Shown: one piece after another, positions 45,390-58,396 of the stretch
Layout: each line of letters starts with the position of its first letter
Position numbering within the stretch: the stretch's first letter is position 1
From: Phyto melanocephala
Lineage: Eukaryota > Arthropoda > Insecta > Diptera > Rhinophoridae
Assembly: GCA_941918925.1 (NCBI GenBank)
Contig: OW799234.1
Location: forward strand, 132,350,895 to 132,414,894
Length of the DNA: 64,000 nt
Reading direction: 5' to 3'
Program-made: the position numbers and the translations under genes
The notes under the pieces: model-generated
The model's database searches: none
What the model saw: only the letters and a program-made list of their open reading frames with translations
What the model was told of the DNA's origin: nothing

Positions 45390-46430
45390 GCTATTGAAAC
45401 AATTTGTAAACTCGAAATATAAAAAATTTATAAATAAAGCACTCTTACTTGTTTAAACTAAAATTTTTATTCTTAATAAAAGGTTTATTTTTTATGCGGT
45501 CTATTTTCTTTTATGTATTTTTTAAATTTTATACATTTTTAAATATTCTTCATAGAAAAAAAATTTATAATTTTTATCATATTGCCAACCCTGAAATAAA
45601 ATAAGTAAAAATCCATTAATATATTTAGATGTCTGATCGGTGATTGAATAAGTCAATGTAAATAGCTTTTAAAACACAACAATATTTATGATACGGATTC
45701 TTGTAAGTCGATAAGATTCCAATGGAAACAGAAGGGACAAATTCCAAAGAATTCTCTAAGAATTTAACATAAAGTTGAACAAGTAGGAAATTTTCATTTC
45801 TTAACAAAGTGTTGTAACAGACCAATAAAAAAAGGAAAATTTATAAGTAAAACATTTGTAAAAAAATCTATGCGGCAATCAATTTGACTATATGTAACAA
45901 ACACGAAAGCTTAGCTAAATATAAAAATAGTTTAACCATAAACATTACATGGAAATATGGCAGCAATATGTTTTTAAAAATATAATAGAAAATAACTGTC
46001 TAAATATAACTATGGTTTAATAATGAAAATAGTTTTAGCAAAAAAAAAAAAAAAAAACTACCAAAAAACTTGTTTTATAATTAATAACAATGACTTAAAA
46101 AATATATTTTGATTTTTCTTGACGTCAACTTTTATAATGATTTAGTTATACGGAACGTAAGCTCTTTTATAGACTTAAAAAATAGCATAAAGGTTGCGGT
46201 AATAACATTATTTAGAACATAGTTAGGAAAATATTTAATTATTAATTAATAAAGTAATAAAAGATATTAAATATAACATAAGTAGTAACATTAAAATTAA
46301 ATAAATAAATAAATGTCTTAAAGACTAACACCATAAAAGTAGTTACATTAATAGACTTATTATCTTTGTGTATAAGGGTAGTTCACATAAATATGTATGT
46401 ATATATATGTAAACACATGTACAACTAGGT
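45390..46430. other. AT-rich stretch without recognised genes
   Basis: Contains a run of 18 A (near 46040) and AATA repeats (46303-46315). No gene supported. Confidence 0.5.
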
Positions 46431-46439
46431 AAAGCTAAA

Positions 46440-47790
46440 GTATTTAAAAATCTATTTGGTTGGCTGGTTGGTTATCGTGGTAGTTCGCTGCACGCCAACA
46501 GTCAAGTAGAGTCTATATGACTCCGTTTTGACAGGACCACATCACTCGTCAGCTCTTAATGTATCTAAGAATAAATCCAAGAGTAAGGGTACTAGATCCA
46601 CCACGTGGCCGTGAGGTATCTCAGTAGATAATTCAGTCCAACTTCAGATACCGCAGAGAGGCCATCCAGTATATGTTCGCCCAGAAATCTGTGTCTTTTA
46701 GCCGCCAGTGCAGGACATTCGCGGAGAAGGTGGAAAACCGATTCCTCCTTCTTTCTATCCCGACAGCTGCGACAGCTGGAAAGTCCGAGTCGACTTGCAT
46801 GTTTGCCTAACATCCAGTGACCCGTCAGTACCGCCAGCAACCTCGATATGTCCCTCCGATTTCGACTGGTAAGTTGCAATGTACGTCGTGCATCAAAAGA
46901 GGGCCACGTAAGCCGTGCTACCTTACACGTGCTCAGCCCACGCCACCTGTCATTAGCCTTCCGGAGAAAGTGTCTGGAGATTCTGCTTTTTATAGTCCCT
47001 AACGATTGCAACTGCAATTGCGTTAGAGATATCCAAAGCAGATCATATCCTGGCTAGTTCATCAGCCCGCTCATTACCATGGCCCTTATGCGCAGGAATC
47101 CAAACTAGAGTAACGTCAGCCCGCTGACCAAGCCTTGACAGTTCCTTTCTATATTGGCCAACTAAATAAGACGTAGTAATGTACGACCTGAGTGACAAGA
47201 GTGCCGCCTGACTGTCGACAAATATACCAATACTCCCGTGGGTATTCCCGTCATTCAGTACCCTAAATGCTTCCCTGATAGCGAGTATTTCCGCCTGAAA
47301 TACGCTGCAATTATCCGGAAGGCGGAAGGAGAGTTAAATCTCTGGTCCATCAGAGAAGACACCAGATCCAACACCACATTCCGTCATAGAACCTGGAGGG
47401 AATAAAAACCCTGAACGCCCCATCAAAGTCCATGTAGGGCGTAACGTAGTCAGAGGGTTGATTCACGCTCGAAGGCAGCGTGGCCAATATACTTGCATGG
47501 CCATACGTCCTCGATCTCCAACAGCCAGTCGCATTAAGCCTCACCGCACTACTTGCGGATGTGGCCAATATATGAATATCTATGGGAACGAGATGCAACA
47601 TAGTGTTCAGCGCCTCCGAAGAACTAGTTCGCATCGCTCCCGTTATCCCAATGCATGCTGATCTCTGTACTCTATACAACTGGTCCACAACATATTTACG
47701 CCCCGTTGCAGTCCACCGTCCTACTGCCGTATACGTCCATTTAATCATGTTAGGGGTAAGTCCCCATTTCCTACCAAAAAAAAAGATTTA
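46440..47790 (-). mobile_element. LINE ORF2 3' part: RT thumb, RNase H, zinc knuckle (LOA-like)
   Basis: Reading down from 47757: RT thumb 'KWGLTPNMIKWTYTAVGRW' and 'YRVQRSACIGITGAMRTSSS'; RNase H with all expected acidic positions, 'GVFSDGPEI' (stop follows), 'SVFQAEILAIREAFRVL', 'IGIFVDSQAALLSLRSYI', 'VWIPAHKGHGNERADELA'; then, after a stop and frameshift, 'WRGLSTCKVARLTWPSFDAR', 'LLAVLTGHWMLGKHASRLGL' and a zinc knuckle 'CRSCRDRKKEESVFHLLREC'. RNase H plus this C-terminus points to the LOA/I/R1 group; LOA is my best guess. The 5' end is truncated at about 47790. The GC content is well above the surroundings, so insertion is fairly recent. Confidence 0.88.
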
Positions 47791-47794
47791 AAAA

Positions 47795-48750
47795 TTTATA
47801 CTCTGTGTAATTACACCCGACAATACGTTTTTTTATTCTTCTTCTTCAAAAGTCCCACATTGTGTGTCAATTTGTTATTGAAAGTGAACAAATTATAATA
47901 GTTTTGTTGTTATTTTTGTCTCGACAAACATTTAAGAACTGCAGCTGGAGACATTTTTGTTATTTTCAGTCATTAAATGTCACTTTCATATTTTTCTCAT
48001 CGCACAAGCTTATACACACAAACATTACATGGCGAACACAGAACATTTGTCCTATTCACAGCTTGCTGTATTTATGTATGTCTTAAAAAATATTTTTGAC
48101 TATTATGGTTTCTAGTTTTTGTTGTTTTGAATGTGTTGATGAGATCGATATTAGATATGACTCCATCAACATCAATATTAGATATGACCGTTCAACTTCT
48201 CTAAACTAAAAATAATTTATAATTGTAAAGTTCAATTTCATAAACTATTATAAATTTAATCATTTTTGGCTTACAACACAGAACAATTCAACTAAGTTTG
48301 TGAATTGGCTAATTTACAAATTTCTCATTCACTCTTATATGCTGATAAGTATACTTTACACAAACATATAATATGCACGATTGTGTATGTGTGTTTTATT
48401 GCATAGTGCTTCTTGTCTTGTTGCCATTTTCATTAAATTCATGCTTACGTTGTCGTTTCTCGTTTATTTTTAAACTAAACTTTGTAAGTTTAGTTGGTTT
48501 TTTTTTTATTTTTATTTCCGTCTGTGTATAAGTGTTTTATGTTGAGTGTTTAACAGAGTTGCCAAAGACCAGAAATAATGTTAAAAACTAGATTTTTAAT
48601 ATAATTTCAACAAAATCTTTTTTTTTGTTTAATTTTTCTTTAATTAAAAAAGGGTTTTTTTAAATGTTTTCATATATCTTTCCTTTACTTGTCTTAAAAA
48701 TTTTTAATTTTTATTGAAGACGATTAATTTTAAAATTTTAATAATTAATA
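47795..48750. other. AT-rich stretch without recognised genes
   Basis: A short direct duplication 'ATATTAGATATGAC' (48148 and 48175) is the only pattern seen. Confidence 0.5.
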
Positions 48751-48753
48751 ATA

Positions 48754-49513
48754 AACAAGTAAGAGTGCTATATTCGGCCATGCCGAATCTTATATACCCT
48801 TCACAACGTGTAGTCATGCAATAACAGTAGTTTTTATCACCATTCATCTCATATGAAATACGTACAAAAATACATATATAAAAACATCCCATTGTAAAAT
48901 TAAAAATTAACGTATGTACATATGTTAAAAAAAATAAAAAAAAATAAAAAAAAAAAATTAAAAAAAAATAATTAAAATATAAATAATAAATAAAAAACAA
49001 ACAAAAAATAAAAAAAAATTTAAAAAAAAATTAAAAAAAAAAATTAAAAAAAAATAATAAAAATATAAATAATATATCAAATAAAAAATAATATAAAAAT
49101 TAAAAAAAAATTTTAAAAAAATATAAAACAAAAAAATTTTTTTTGGCTCAGCTGGGATTCGATCCCACGTTTACTTTAACCAATATACAAAAAATCGAGG
49201 TGGTCGTGGGTTATTGCTCATATCTCAGTTGTTTATGAACCGATGTTTCTGATTTTCAATACCGATCTACTCCCGAATATTTCTGATATTTTAATACCTC
49301 ACCCGGGTCCAATCGATTTCGGGGGGCTTCAAAAAGTTGATTTCAACATACACACGGTCAGACGGACAGACTGACAGGGCTTAATCGACTCCCCTATTCA
49401 TAAGCTTTCAGAAAATATATACTTTATGGGGCCGGAAATGAAAATTGTAGAAATTTCACACGGTATGACAAACCTACTTATATATACCCTTTTTCACTGT
49501 GTGAAGGGTATAA
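48754..49513 (-). mobile_element. HINE-3: near-complete Helentron-like element
   Basis: Reads inverted: 'AACAAGTAAGAGTGCTATAT', hairpin 'ATTCGGCCATGCCGAAT', 'TATATACCCTTCACAACGTG', A-rich tract (48925-49140), tRNA-like block (49145-49168), 'CGAGGTGGTCGTGGG', 'TATACTTTATGGGGCCGGAA' and 5' hairpin 'CACTGTGTGAAGGGTATAAA'. Closely similar to HINE-1 and HINE-2, suggesting recent family activity. Confidence 0.82.
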
Positions 49514-49519
49514 AAATAA

Positions 49520-49990
49520 TCAATGATATCGGGAAACTCATTTTATGAAATCTTTCGCCATGTTTAATGCGAACACAAAACACTCAAGTGAAGTTGCGTT
49601 AATGGCTTAGTTGCTGGTTGCAATGTGTGTAAAAAAGTAAGCAACCTGAAACATAAACGTGTTGCGTAAACTTGTTGCAAAATGTGTACCTACCTTAACA
49701 AGTGTCTTTTTTTTTTGTGGCACAGAACTTTTAAGCACTGTTTCACGTAGCATATGATTTGACATTTCCTTGTTGTTTTGATGTTAGTTTCACTTGGCAG
49801 TTCACTTGTCACAGTTACGGTTTTTAAATTGTTACAATTTATTCTAAAAATAACAATTAACTTCGACAAGTCATTTTCAAAGTACAATTACACTCAGAAA
49901 ACACACTGTATTAATGGAACCACTGATACATCAATTTTCACAAATAACGATAACCAGAACGTTGCAGGTAACGGTGAGCGTTAAGAAACA
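49520..49990. other. Short stretch without recognised genes
   Basis: Overlapping ORFs on both strands at 49690-49984 are unrecognised. Confidence 0.45.
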
Positions 49991-49994
49991 TTCT

Positions 49995-50282
49995 TACATA
50001 CTTTTTCGGCCCTTAATTAGAAGGCATTAGTACCGAAGACATGTGATTTCAGCAAGATGGTGCCACAGAAGGTGTTTAAAGCGATTCACAGAGAGAAACA
50101 TTTGTCAAAAGAACAATTTTAAGAAGTAAATTTTTTTACTATTTCAAGTGATTTATTGCGATTACATTTTTTCTCTTCGGATATAAAAAAAGCACTTGGC
50201 AGCAACTATTGGCAAAATACAGCCTGATTTACTACGAAAATGAAATTCAATCACATGCCCGAAATCCTATTTAAACATTAAC
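49995..50282 (+). mobile_element. mariner-like transposase relic
   Basis: 'ISTEDM', stop, 'FQQDGAT' (second-Asp block, near 50034-50067), a scrambled middle, and the C-terminal 'HMPEILFKH' (50255-50281), which matches 'HMPEIIFKC' of the fold-back element at 22.9-23.9 kb. The third-Asp block is deleted. No TIR is recognised. Confidence 0.65.
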
Positions 50283-50287
50283 TGTCG

Positions 50288-50396
50288 TATCCAGAAAAAA
50301 TATTTTAGGTTTATTGAAGCTTGTTTAACAAATTTCTATACAACATCTGTCGAGTAAGCCTTTGATAAGCCTAAAATATTTTTTTATAAATTATCT
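50288..50396. mobile_element. Palindromic MITE family 3, copy 2 (worn)
   Basis: 'AAAAAATATTTTAGGTTTAT' left and 'AAGCCTAAAATATTTTTTTA' right, with one 'CAACATCTGTCGAGTAAGCC' unit inside. The GGGCC termini are eroded. Confidence 0.7.
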
Positions 50397-50788
50397 AAGT
50401 AATTAAAAAAATCATTTCGATGGATTTGTCAACGTATTTTAATTGTTTTCCTTGGATAATTTTTTAAGTTAATGTTGGAAAATATATATTTTTTTTTGCT
50501 TATATCAATAGAATTGAATTTGGAACAAAACTGCATTAGTTTTTTATTTAACGTTTTTAGACTTCTAAAATGTCAAAAATTGTGGTCGTACGTAGACTTT
50601 TGTCGGCCACTGTAAATCATCAGCTTTCATATGATCAGTGAAAGGCAAGCTGCAAGCTTTACCAGCTAATTAAATTTAGGGTTAAAATAAAACATCTTAA
50701 ACCAAAACTTGATAAATTGAAAACTTATTTATAATCAATGGTAAAAACAAGCTTAAAAAATAAATCTTACAGTTATAAATATCTCTTA

Positions 50789-50917
50789 TGTGCTGTTCTT
50801 GCAAGCCAATTGAGTGATTGTCTTAGACGATTTATGTGTAATATGTTTTTGTTACAATAACAAAATACACATAAATCGTCCAAGACAATCACTCAATCGG
50901 CTTGTAAAAACAGCACA
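50789..50917. mobile_element. Palindromic MITE family 6 with TTA duplication
   Basis: Arms of about 55 bp: 'TGTGCTGTTCTTGCAAGCCA', 'ATTGAGTGATTGTCTTAGAC', 'GATTTATGTGTA' and their inverse with few mismatches. TTA on both sides (50786-50788 and 50918-50920). 129 bp with a tiny loop. Confidence 0.85.
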
Positions 50918-50924
50918 TTAATCT

Positions 50925-53185
50925 AAAACAAAAAAATCTCCTCATATTATCTAACTCATATTATTTATTTATGAGTGAGTTTGAGTGTATGTGTAGGGTA
51001 AATATTTGATTTTAGTATTGTCAACTGCTTTATGTACAACTTGATCTAGATATAATTATATTGACTTTAATTAAGTTCTTATTAATATATGCACTACAAA
51101 AAAAAAAACTTTAAAGAAAACTAAACTTAAAAAAAGGAACCTTTTTTAATATTTTTAACCACCATTCTCTCTATTATGTAAACAGGTCTTTAAACGTATA
51201 TCTGCTTTAATTAGTTCTTTAGTTTATAATATTTTTTCGAAAAACTATATTCTCCAGTAATTTTTATTTTAGAAAAATTGGCAGCACTGTTACACACTGT
51301 TACACACACGCATGTACCGACACTTTTACACACATTTGAGTTCTACCGTTTAACAGTAAAAATATAACAAAATATAACATTTGAAGTGTTTAACATAAAC
51401 ATTTGCTTAACGTTTTGCAGTTTTTTTTCAGTTGTTAAATTTTTTAGTTTGTTTGCTTTCTTAGTTTCTCCTTCATAATATTTGTCAAGTGTGTTTGCAC
51501 TTTACCTTAAACTTGAAAATTTTAAGGTTAATTTTTATTTTTTTTCCTCTTTTGAAAAACTGTGAGTTTATGTGAGCAATATGCAAACAATAGTTGCCAA
51601 AAAGTGCATCAGTGTTTTTTTTTAATCAAGGCGAATAAAAACACATGTTATGAAGTTTGTTGTTTGTGAAACCCATTTAAAATAATGAATAATCTTGAAT
51701 GGTTAAGATATTCAAGGATGTTAAGAAAAATATATATTAACTATTAAGAAAATGTCTGCGGTCTGCTTAAGATCAGTTTTTTATAAAATCTTTTTTCTTA
51801 AGAACTGATCTCACGCCTAATAAATAAAACAACTATTGATATAAAACTATTTATTTTAGATCCTTTTAACAAGTTTTCTATTATAGTTTTAATTTATTAG
51901 CTCAGTTAAACTGTGCCCATCTTCGAATATATTTAAAATAAATATTCTTAGTTATCTTTTATCACCACAATGAACTTTGGCCTAATAAGAAAATAAAATT
52001 ATATCCTACGCCAATTAATAAAGCTGTTTTAAACTTTTAAAGAATAACTTTAAAAGTAATTCTTAATTTTATAATTTTTATATTTTGCTATAACACCATT
52101 TACCGTTTGCTCTTAAGTAAATAAACAAATGTACTGTTTCTACAATAACAAATTAAACGCAAAACGTCCCCTCAAAGTAATCGTTTGCATTCTTAAAACA
52201 GCACATGAGAGCACATGAGTTACGTTCGTAAATTTATGTTAAAACAACAACAACAAAAATTCTGATTTGAGTATGAAATTTTATTTTATAACATAGTATT
52301 TTATTTTTAATTTTTTTAGTCATGTCTGCACGGAAATTTCACTATTTTTAAACTTAAATAAGTTAAGTCATCAGAATCTTTTTTCGCTACTACTATTCAC
52401 TGTCTATGATAAGCTTGCATTGCAACTAGTTCTTAGAGCTTTTAAACATATTAGCTAGGATCTAAACCCTATTAGGAAATAATTTTTTTTTAAGCTATAA
52501 ACTTGTATAACAGTTGCTATTTCGCACAAAACTTGTAAAGCTTCGGCCAGACATACATAGACAAATGTATTAGGAAGGTTCTAATTTTCAAATTCAGATT
52601 TTTAAAATGTCGTTTTAAATTAAAAACTAGAAAATATAAAATTAAAAAATATATACCATGCAAAAGTTTTAAAATTTATATAAATAAATTTAGTAAATCA
52701 CAGTTAGCAATCAAAAAATGTTTCAGCGTTTGTTATTGTTTCTGCAATTAATCGTTTTGTCCTTATACAATATCTTAACTTATATTGTTAAATCCGTGTT
52801 TTCACCTTAAAAGATTTATATATATATTTGCTTCATGATTCATTAAATTGTATTTTAGATTTTTGTGCCTTATACCTTCTGATCATACCTTGTGATCCTT
52901 TGAGTGTCTGGAAAATTTTTCAAAGATGAGCCCCTTTTTGAAATACTTACCTAATAAAATATGTAAAATCTTATGAAAAAGTTACAATTCTTAGGAGGCT
53001 AGATATGATCTTTGGAGGTTAAACCTTGTTCTTGTCTATCTATGCCAATGAGGACTTATATATTCCTTTAATTTACATTTTAGTGCATGTGAACATGTTC
53101 AAGCAATAATACACAAAAATTTTTATTTTGTGTAAAATTAAACAGAATTTGCATTTTTTGTCTTAACACCTTTTAATCTTACCTT
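50925..53185. other. AT-rich stretch without recognised genes
   Basis: CA-rich patch near 51290-51330, CAA repeats near 52240. No ORF, terminus or RNA gene supported. Confidence 0.5.
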
Positions 53186-53187
53186 AA

Positions 53188-53905
53188 ACAATTATTTATT
53201 TATTTATTTAAATTTTGGCAACCAAGCCTCTAGGCAGGCCATAATTGGCTACAAATTTCTACTAAAAAAAATTTACAATTCTTTTTACTTAAACTATAAA
53301 AATATAATGTAATAATTTAAATATATGTAAATATAAAGAAATTAAAAATATAATGACAAGAAAATTGCAAAGAAAATATAAGCCAAACTAACCAAACTTG
53401 AGACCAAGATTGAAATATGTAAATGGATACAGAATGGTCATTCAATTAAGTACTAAATATTCTCAGACAACTCGCGAAAAAGTTTTTTCCTAAAGGAATC
53501 AATATTAACATCAAACGTCCTTAAAGTATCCGATAACCTATTATAAGTTCGTGCCACTCTCACACAAAAAGATCGTTCCGAAATTGAGGTCAATCTTGGT
53601 ATGATCAACTGTCTTTTTCTATTAGATCTAGAAAACCTAAAAAACTTAACTAAATATTTAGGTATCTGCCACTTATATAACTAATAAAAGTGTAAAATAT
53701 TTCTAAAATTTATAAATTCCATAAAATAAAATCCTAAAAACTTCAAAACAAACGATGAAATATGCTGACCAAATCTGACGGAGTACAGGAACCTAACCAC
53801 CCTATTAAATACTAGCCTTAGTCTCTTTATAATATATCTAAAGGTACCTGTGTACACTTCTAAGCCATAAAAATATAAACTAGTCCAGCCTAAATTTATT
53901 CACGT
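53188..53905 (-). mobile_element. LINE 3' end: RT C-terminus and (AAAT)n tail
   Basis: Minus-strand frame: 'FSRSNRKRQLIIPRLTSISE', then 'RSFCVRVARTYNRLSDTLRT', then 'FDVNIDSFRKKLFRELSENI' and a stop at 53456, the normal C-terminal signature of CR1/Jockey-like RTs. Upstream are 'GLEVYTGTFRYIIKRLRLVF' and 'NRVVRFLYSVRFGQHISSF'. The 3' UTR ends in ATTT/AAAT repeats at 53188-53212. It is 5' truncated near 53900. Confidence 0.82.
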
Positions 53906-53909
53906 AAGT

Positions 53910-55155
53910 AAAAATCAATTTTATTACATTTATCCCAACATTTCATGAATTTTTGTTGACTTTTTCAAGAGAATAGTAAATAAACAAAGAATTTTTAAAA
54001 CATTACAAATTAAGCATTTATGCGGAATATTTAAGAATTTATTTTTGTTTATTTAAATATAAAATTTTCCTATTTGTTTAGATTGCAACTCTTTAATTGT
54101 CATTTATGTTATCCGTGTCTTGTTTTAAAGGCTTTGATGCTAATTTTAGTGTAATTATTTTGGTTCATTACTAATAAATTCTGAAAAATGTGTTCAAAAA
54201 ATTATGATTGGCAAATAACATAACAACACCTGGTTACATGAAGAGGATGAGGAGATTCAGATGCCGATGGAGCGCATGAGTTGAATAACTGTAATCGAGA
54301 TAGATAAAAATTCTCGATCTCGTACTTAAAAAGGTTTTGGAGACTTAGATCACGCTAGACTAAGGCTTACAGGTAGGCAATCACCAGTCGGCAATGTGCA
54401 ATTATTTTCGTACGCCTTTACGCGAAATCTCATTATTCGTATTTGATTTATTTTTAAAAAAATGTAGGGTCTTTTTTTAACATAAGTTGTCTGCTTTTAA
54501 GTAAAAAAAAATCGTATACCTCCTCTGCATACAACACTAAGTAGGAAAATAAAATATTTTATCCACTGCATGGCATTAAAATTTTTCGAAATATCAAAGT
54601 TCTTCTAGATGTAAGATCCGTTATAAAATTCATGTTTTATTATCACTAGAAGGCCTTTTTCATTATATTTTAATTATAAATAAATTATCATTTAATATGA
54701 TAAATATTTGTCTATTCGAATTATTGTTCAATGAATTTGAGTTGCCCTTATAAAAGAGCTTTTGAAAAAGCTTTTAAATAGAACAAATCTTTAATTGCTA
54801 CAAAACAATCCAGCAAAACTTTTTAAGTACACTTACAAGAACTTAACCCTTGTCCAGCAAAAAAAAAAAAAAAAAGCGTTAAAAAGCGATTTTTACCCAA
54901 ATCGTACCCAGACGTAATATTCTTTAGTTACGGCTTTTCCTTTTTATATTTTTTAATATTTCTATTATCAACTGATAAACAACTAAATAAAATATTTTAA
55001 ATCACTCCTATCGTGAATAGTTTTCCCTCTCCCTAAAACCCAATCGTGAAAAAAATAACCCGAAGATGTTTTCGCTTTTTTTTCTAATTTTCATTCAATG
55101 TGCATACTTTATTTTGAACAGCTGTTCAACGAAGGAGAGAAAAATTACATAAACA
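53910..55155. other. AT-rich stretch; small GC-richer patch at 54235-54420
   Basis: The patch has a short plus frame ('HEEDEEIQMPMERMS', then stop) and looks like debris of an unidentified element. The rest is AT-rich, with a 17-A run at 54858-54874. Confidence 0.4.
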
Positions 55156-55158
55156 ATT

Positions 55159-55344
55159 TCTGTTGCTTGGAGCTAAAAGGGCCAATGTCACTTTTTTGCT
55201 CCTTTCAGTTAATCATTGCATTAGATTTGTTTTCTTGCTCCTTTTCATTATGGTAAGACAGCTAAAGTAATATTTAACCCAGAACAGCTTCATAAATAAA
55301 ATGCTGGCCAATGTCAGTATGAAAGCCTCCATAAAAGCTAACAG
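55159..55344. mobile_element. MITE family 1, copy 3, truncated
   Basis: Begins 'TCTGTTGCTTGGAGCTAAAA', keeps 'GGGCCAATGTCACTTTTTTG' and 'AAATGCTGGCCAATGTCAGT', and breaks off after 'GCCTCCATAAAAGCTAACA' before the right arm. Confidence 0.8.
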
Positions 55345-55349
55345 TAAAA

Positions 55350-56235
55350 AAATTAACCTAACAGTTAATACTAAACTCAAAGTTTAAACCTTTGTTAGCC
55401 AAAACCCATTAACACAAAGTTCATTTATCTTATAACTTTTAGATTATTTTGCCAAATTTCAGTTAAATTCAACCGAGTACTATTTGGTGTTTAAGTTCTT
55501 AACAGGAAGAAAATATTTGATTTTTGAATTTAAACATATTATATTTGTGCCATGTTTAAATAATTGAAAGATGTCTCTACGATTAAAAACATTTACTTAC
55601 ACATTTGTATAATTTATAAAAAGTAAATATTTATTATCGTATGAAAAGAAAATATAACCACAGAAGTCGAATGGATCATTTTAATTTACATGATGCAGAG
55701 TTTTTCATGAGATATCGTTTATCTAAGAGAATTTTTAATTTTATAGCAAATTATTATTTCAAAATACATTCAATTTTTAATAAATTTATTAGCAGCCGAT
55801 GGGTGCACATTAAGAATTTATATTTATGTATACATTTCTTCTTCTTTTTGAAATTCATTCATAATAATTGATAACTTCAAGTTAACTAACTCTTGCCTAT
55901 TGTTAACGAACATTTTTAATTTATAGTTAAAACATTAGTTTAAGCTTACTGGAAGTTATTAAACTTTTACGTTGAATTTATTTAACTGTATATTATGTTA
56001 ATAGACCTAAGAGTGGTTTTGAAATCGGAAATTAAATACTGAAAGAAAAATACCTCTTAGATATCAGAGGCCAAGATATATTGTAACTCTAAATATGAAA
56101 AATTTGTTATCGAATGCCGAGTTCTGAAACACTAACGTATGGGCAGCTGTTGAGCAGCTCACTTGGGTCCATCATGTTGATTCCTTTGGGGTAAGAAAAA
56201 AGATAAAAAATAGTTTATTAACACTGAAGAAAATA
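55350..56235. other. AT-rich stretch without recognised genes
   Basis: The ORF at 55641-55871 is noise-like in composition. Nothing else supported. Confidence 0.5.
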
Positions 56236-56239
56236 GAAG

Positions 56240-56725
56240 GAAATACCAAAAAGTAGAGAAGTCGTTATCTGGTTCGTCAACCGCTTCGAGGAAAGTTGTC
56301 ATGGACGTCGTAGGTTTCCCAATTCTGGACTAGTTCAGGAAGCCGCCCAGACGGCCTTATAAAGGTAGAAACTTTACCACCTCTAATAGAGTATTTCCTA
56401 AAGTAGTCCTTAAAAAGTTCTCTAGCACTGGACAGTGACGAAGGAAGTGACAAATATTCTCCTTTTCCTGTTCGTCAAGAAAACTTCCACAAAAGGTCGT
56501 TAAATAGTAGTATCATTCTCCTGGCTCGATAACAAAAATGGTAGTGATCAATCACCGTTGCGATTGTTATATCTTTCAGCCGCTTCCTGTCAAATCTTTC
56601 CAGCTGCTTGGTGCGTTGAGGATTCATTTTAGGCCATGTCATACTCGTAATATTACATCCAGAATTATTCATCCATTTAGGATGGGGCCGATATTTGGTG
56701 ATACTTATTTATAGGAAGTGTACTT
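56240..56725 (-). mobile_element. LINE ORF2 C-terminal relic with zinc-knuckle block
   Basis: Minus frame 'RFDRKRLKDITIATVIDHY', then, one frame away, 'CGSFLDEQEKENICHFLRHC' followed by PVLEN: a C-x(n)-H-x-C knuckle like those at 13.6 and 46.75 kb. It continues 'LRTTLGNTLLEVVKFLPL' to a stop. Frameshifted and truncated; clade uncertain. Confidence 0.65.
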
Positions 56726-56729
56726 GGGA

Positions 56730-58245
56730 GTAGTATACAACAGTAGTGATCGATCTCCTAATCACTATGTGATGCACCAGTTTTAGCAAGACCATCAGCT
56801 ATCCAGTTACCATCTTTGGTTTTAAATAATAGTGACGTGCATTACCGACCAATTCAAGGATGCATAACATCCCAGACAAGTTGTGCTGTTGAGTTGATAT
56901 CAATGAGGTATTTTTCGGCAAACTCTTACTAAATGTGAATATGTAGATTATCTTAAAGTTTGTTTGTATTAAAAAATACATTATCGTCTCTAATGGATGC
57001 TATGAAGGAAGAGATACCAATTAGTAAGCTTCAAATCACTAAGAAATAGAGGGGTATCAAAAAAAGATATGTAGTTGTTACGGTCTGCTTCAAAATTTCT
57101 CTACACATTTTTACAGCCGCTTTGACAGTTTGAAGCTTTAAGTGGTTAATATTTTCTTTTAAAATCTTTACTAAGCTTTCGAACTAAAAGTTTTTATATA
57201 TTTAATTCTTAAACAAACACTTAAACAAAGTTGCAAGCATAATGTTTTAAGCATTAATTTATTTGATAATGAAAGGGGGCATGTGTAATGTTAAATAAAT
57301 AAAATAAACTAAAACTTCACCACCACTTCCTGAGACAGCTAATGGCTCTGAGACATGGTTTTAGCACAATGCGTAATTTCTTCTTTCTTGCCCCGCTTGC
57401 TTACACTTGTGAAACATAATTTGTAAAGCATCTTGTAATACAATGAAAATTGTTTTCCTTCTTCACTGCCAACTCGCTATATGATCCAACTCAAAGGTGA
57501 ACACAAGAAGTTTGTTTTAAAACAAAAGAAAAATAATATCCTGCATGTGTAGTGCCCATCAGACTGTTGATTCAACAATTTTTAAATTGTTTATTGTTTA
57601 GGTAAGAAGCAACTAGTTCATCAAACGAACAAGGGTAATTAATGATTGTAGGGTTTAAAGAAAGTTTTATTTGCATTATTTGCTAAAACAAATTAATTTA
57701 AACAAAATAGACTTTTAACAACATTTTATTTACACAGTTAAGCTACATGGTCTTAGTGATTGAAATAAAGATCACGAAAAACAAATACTTTTCGTTTATA
57801 AAATAACAACGATAACATTTCTTTCACCATTTATGTATGATGATTTTGAACTTAGCTCTTCTTAAGGCGCTTTAACAAATTGGTTGCCAAAGTCATCAAT
57901 GTATTTCAATATGACAACAGTGTCACTATTTCCAGCTCAATATTTATTGTAAATATATTTTGCAATTTATTATATTTGATGTAGTCCTGTTCTTTTTTTA
58001 TCTATTTTAACAGACAAAAGCAAATATGAAAGCATTTGTTTCATGTGTATGTGTGTACATGTTTGGTATATGTATTTGTATTTTTTTTTACCCTCTGCCA
58101 TATCTGTGTTTATGTGTATATTGGTTAGTCCTTCCGTGTGTTACACCAAGAAAGTAGATATTGCCATGTTTATACTCTTTGTAAACGTTGTTTTATTTCC
58201 TTTTTATAATCGGGGTTCTTTAATTGCAAACAATAATTAGCACTC
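56730..58245. other. AT-rich stretch without recognised genes
   Basis: No feature supported. Confidence 0.5.
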
Positions 58246-58396
58246 TTAAAACAAGTAAGAGCACTATATTCGGCTGTGCCGAATCTTTTATACCCACCAC
58301 CAATTTTGTGTACATTTAAAGCACAATATTTATTATTTTGTTAATCGCTATAGAATAATCTCTTTATAATAAAATATGTATCACTTTCTTTGTAGA

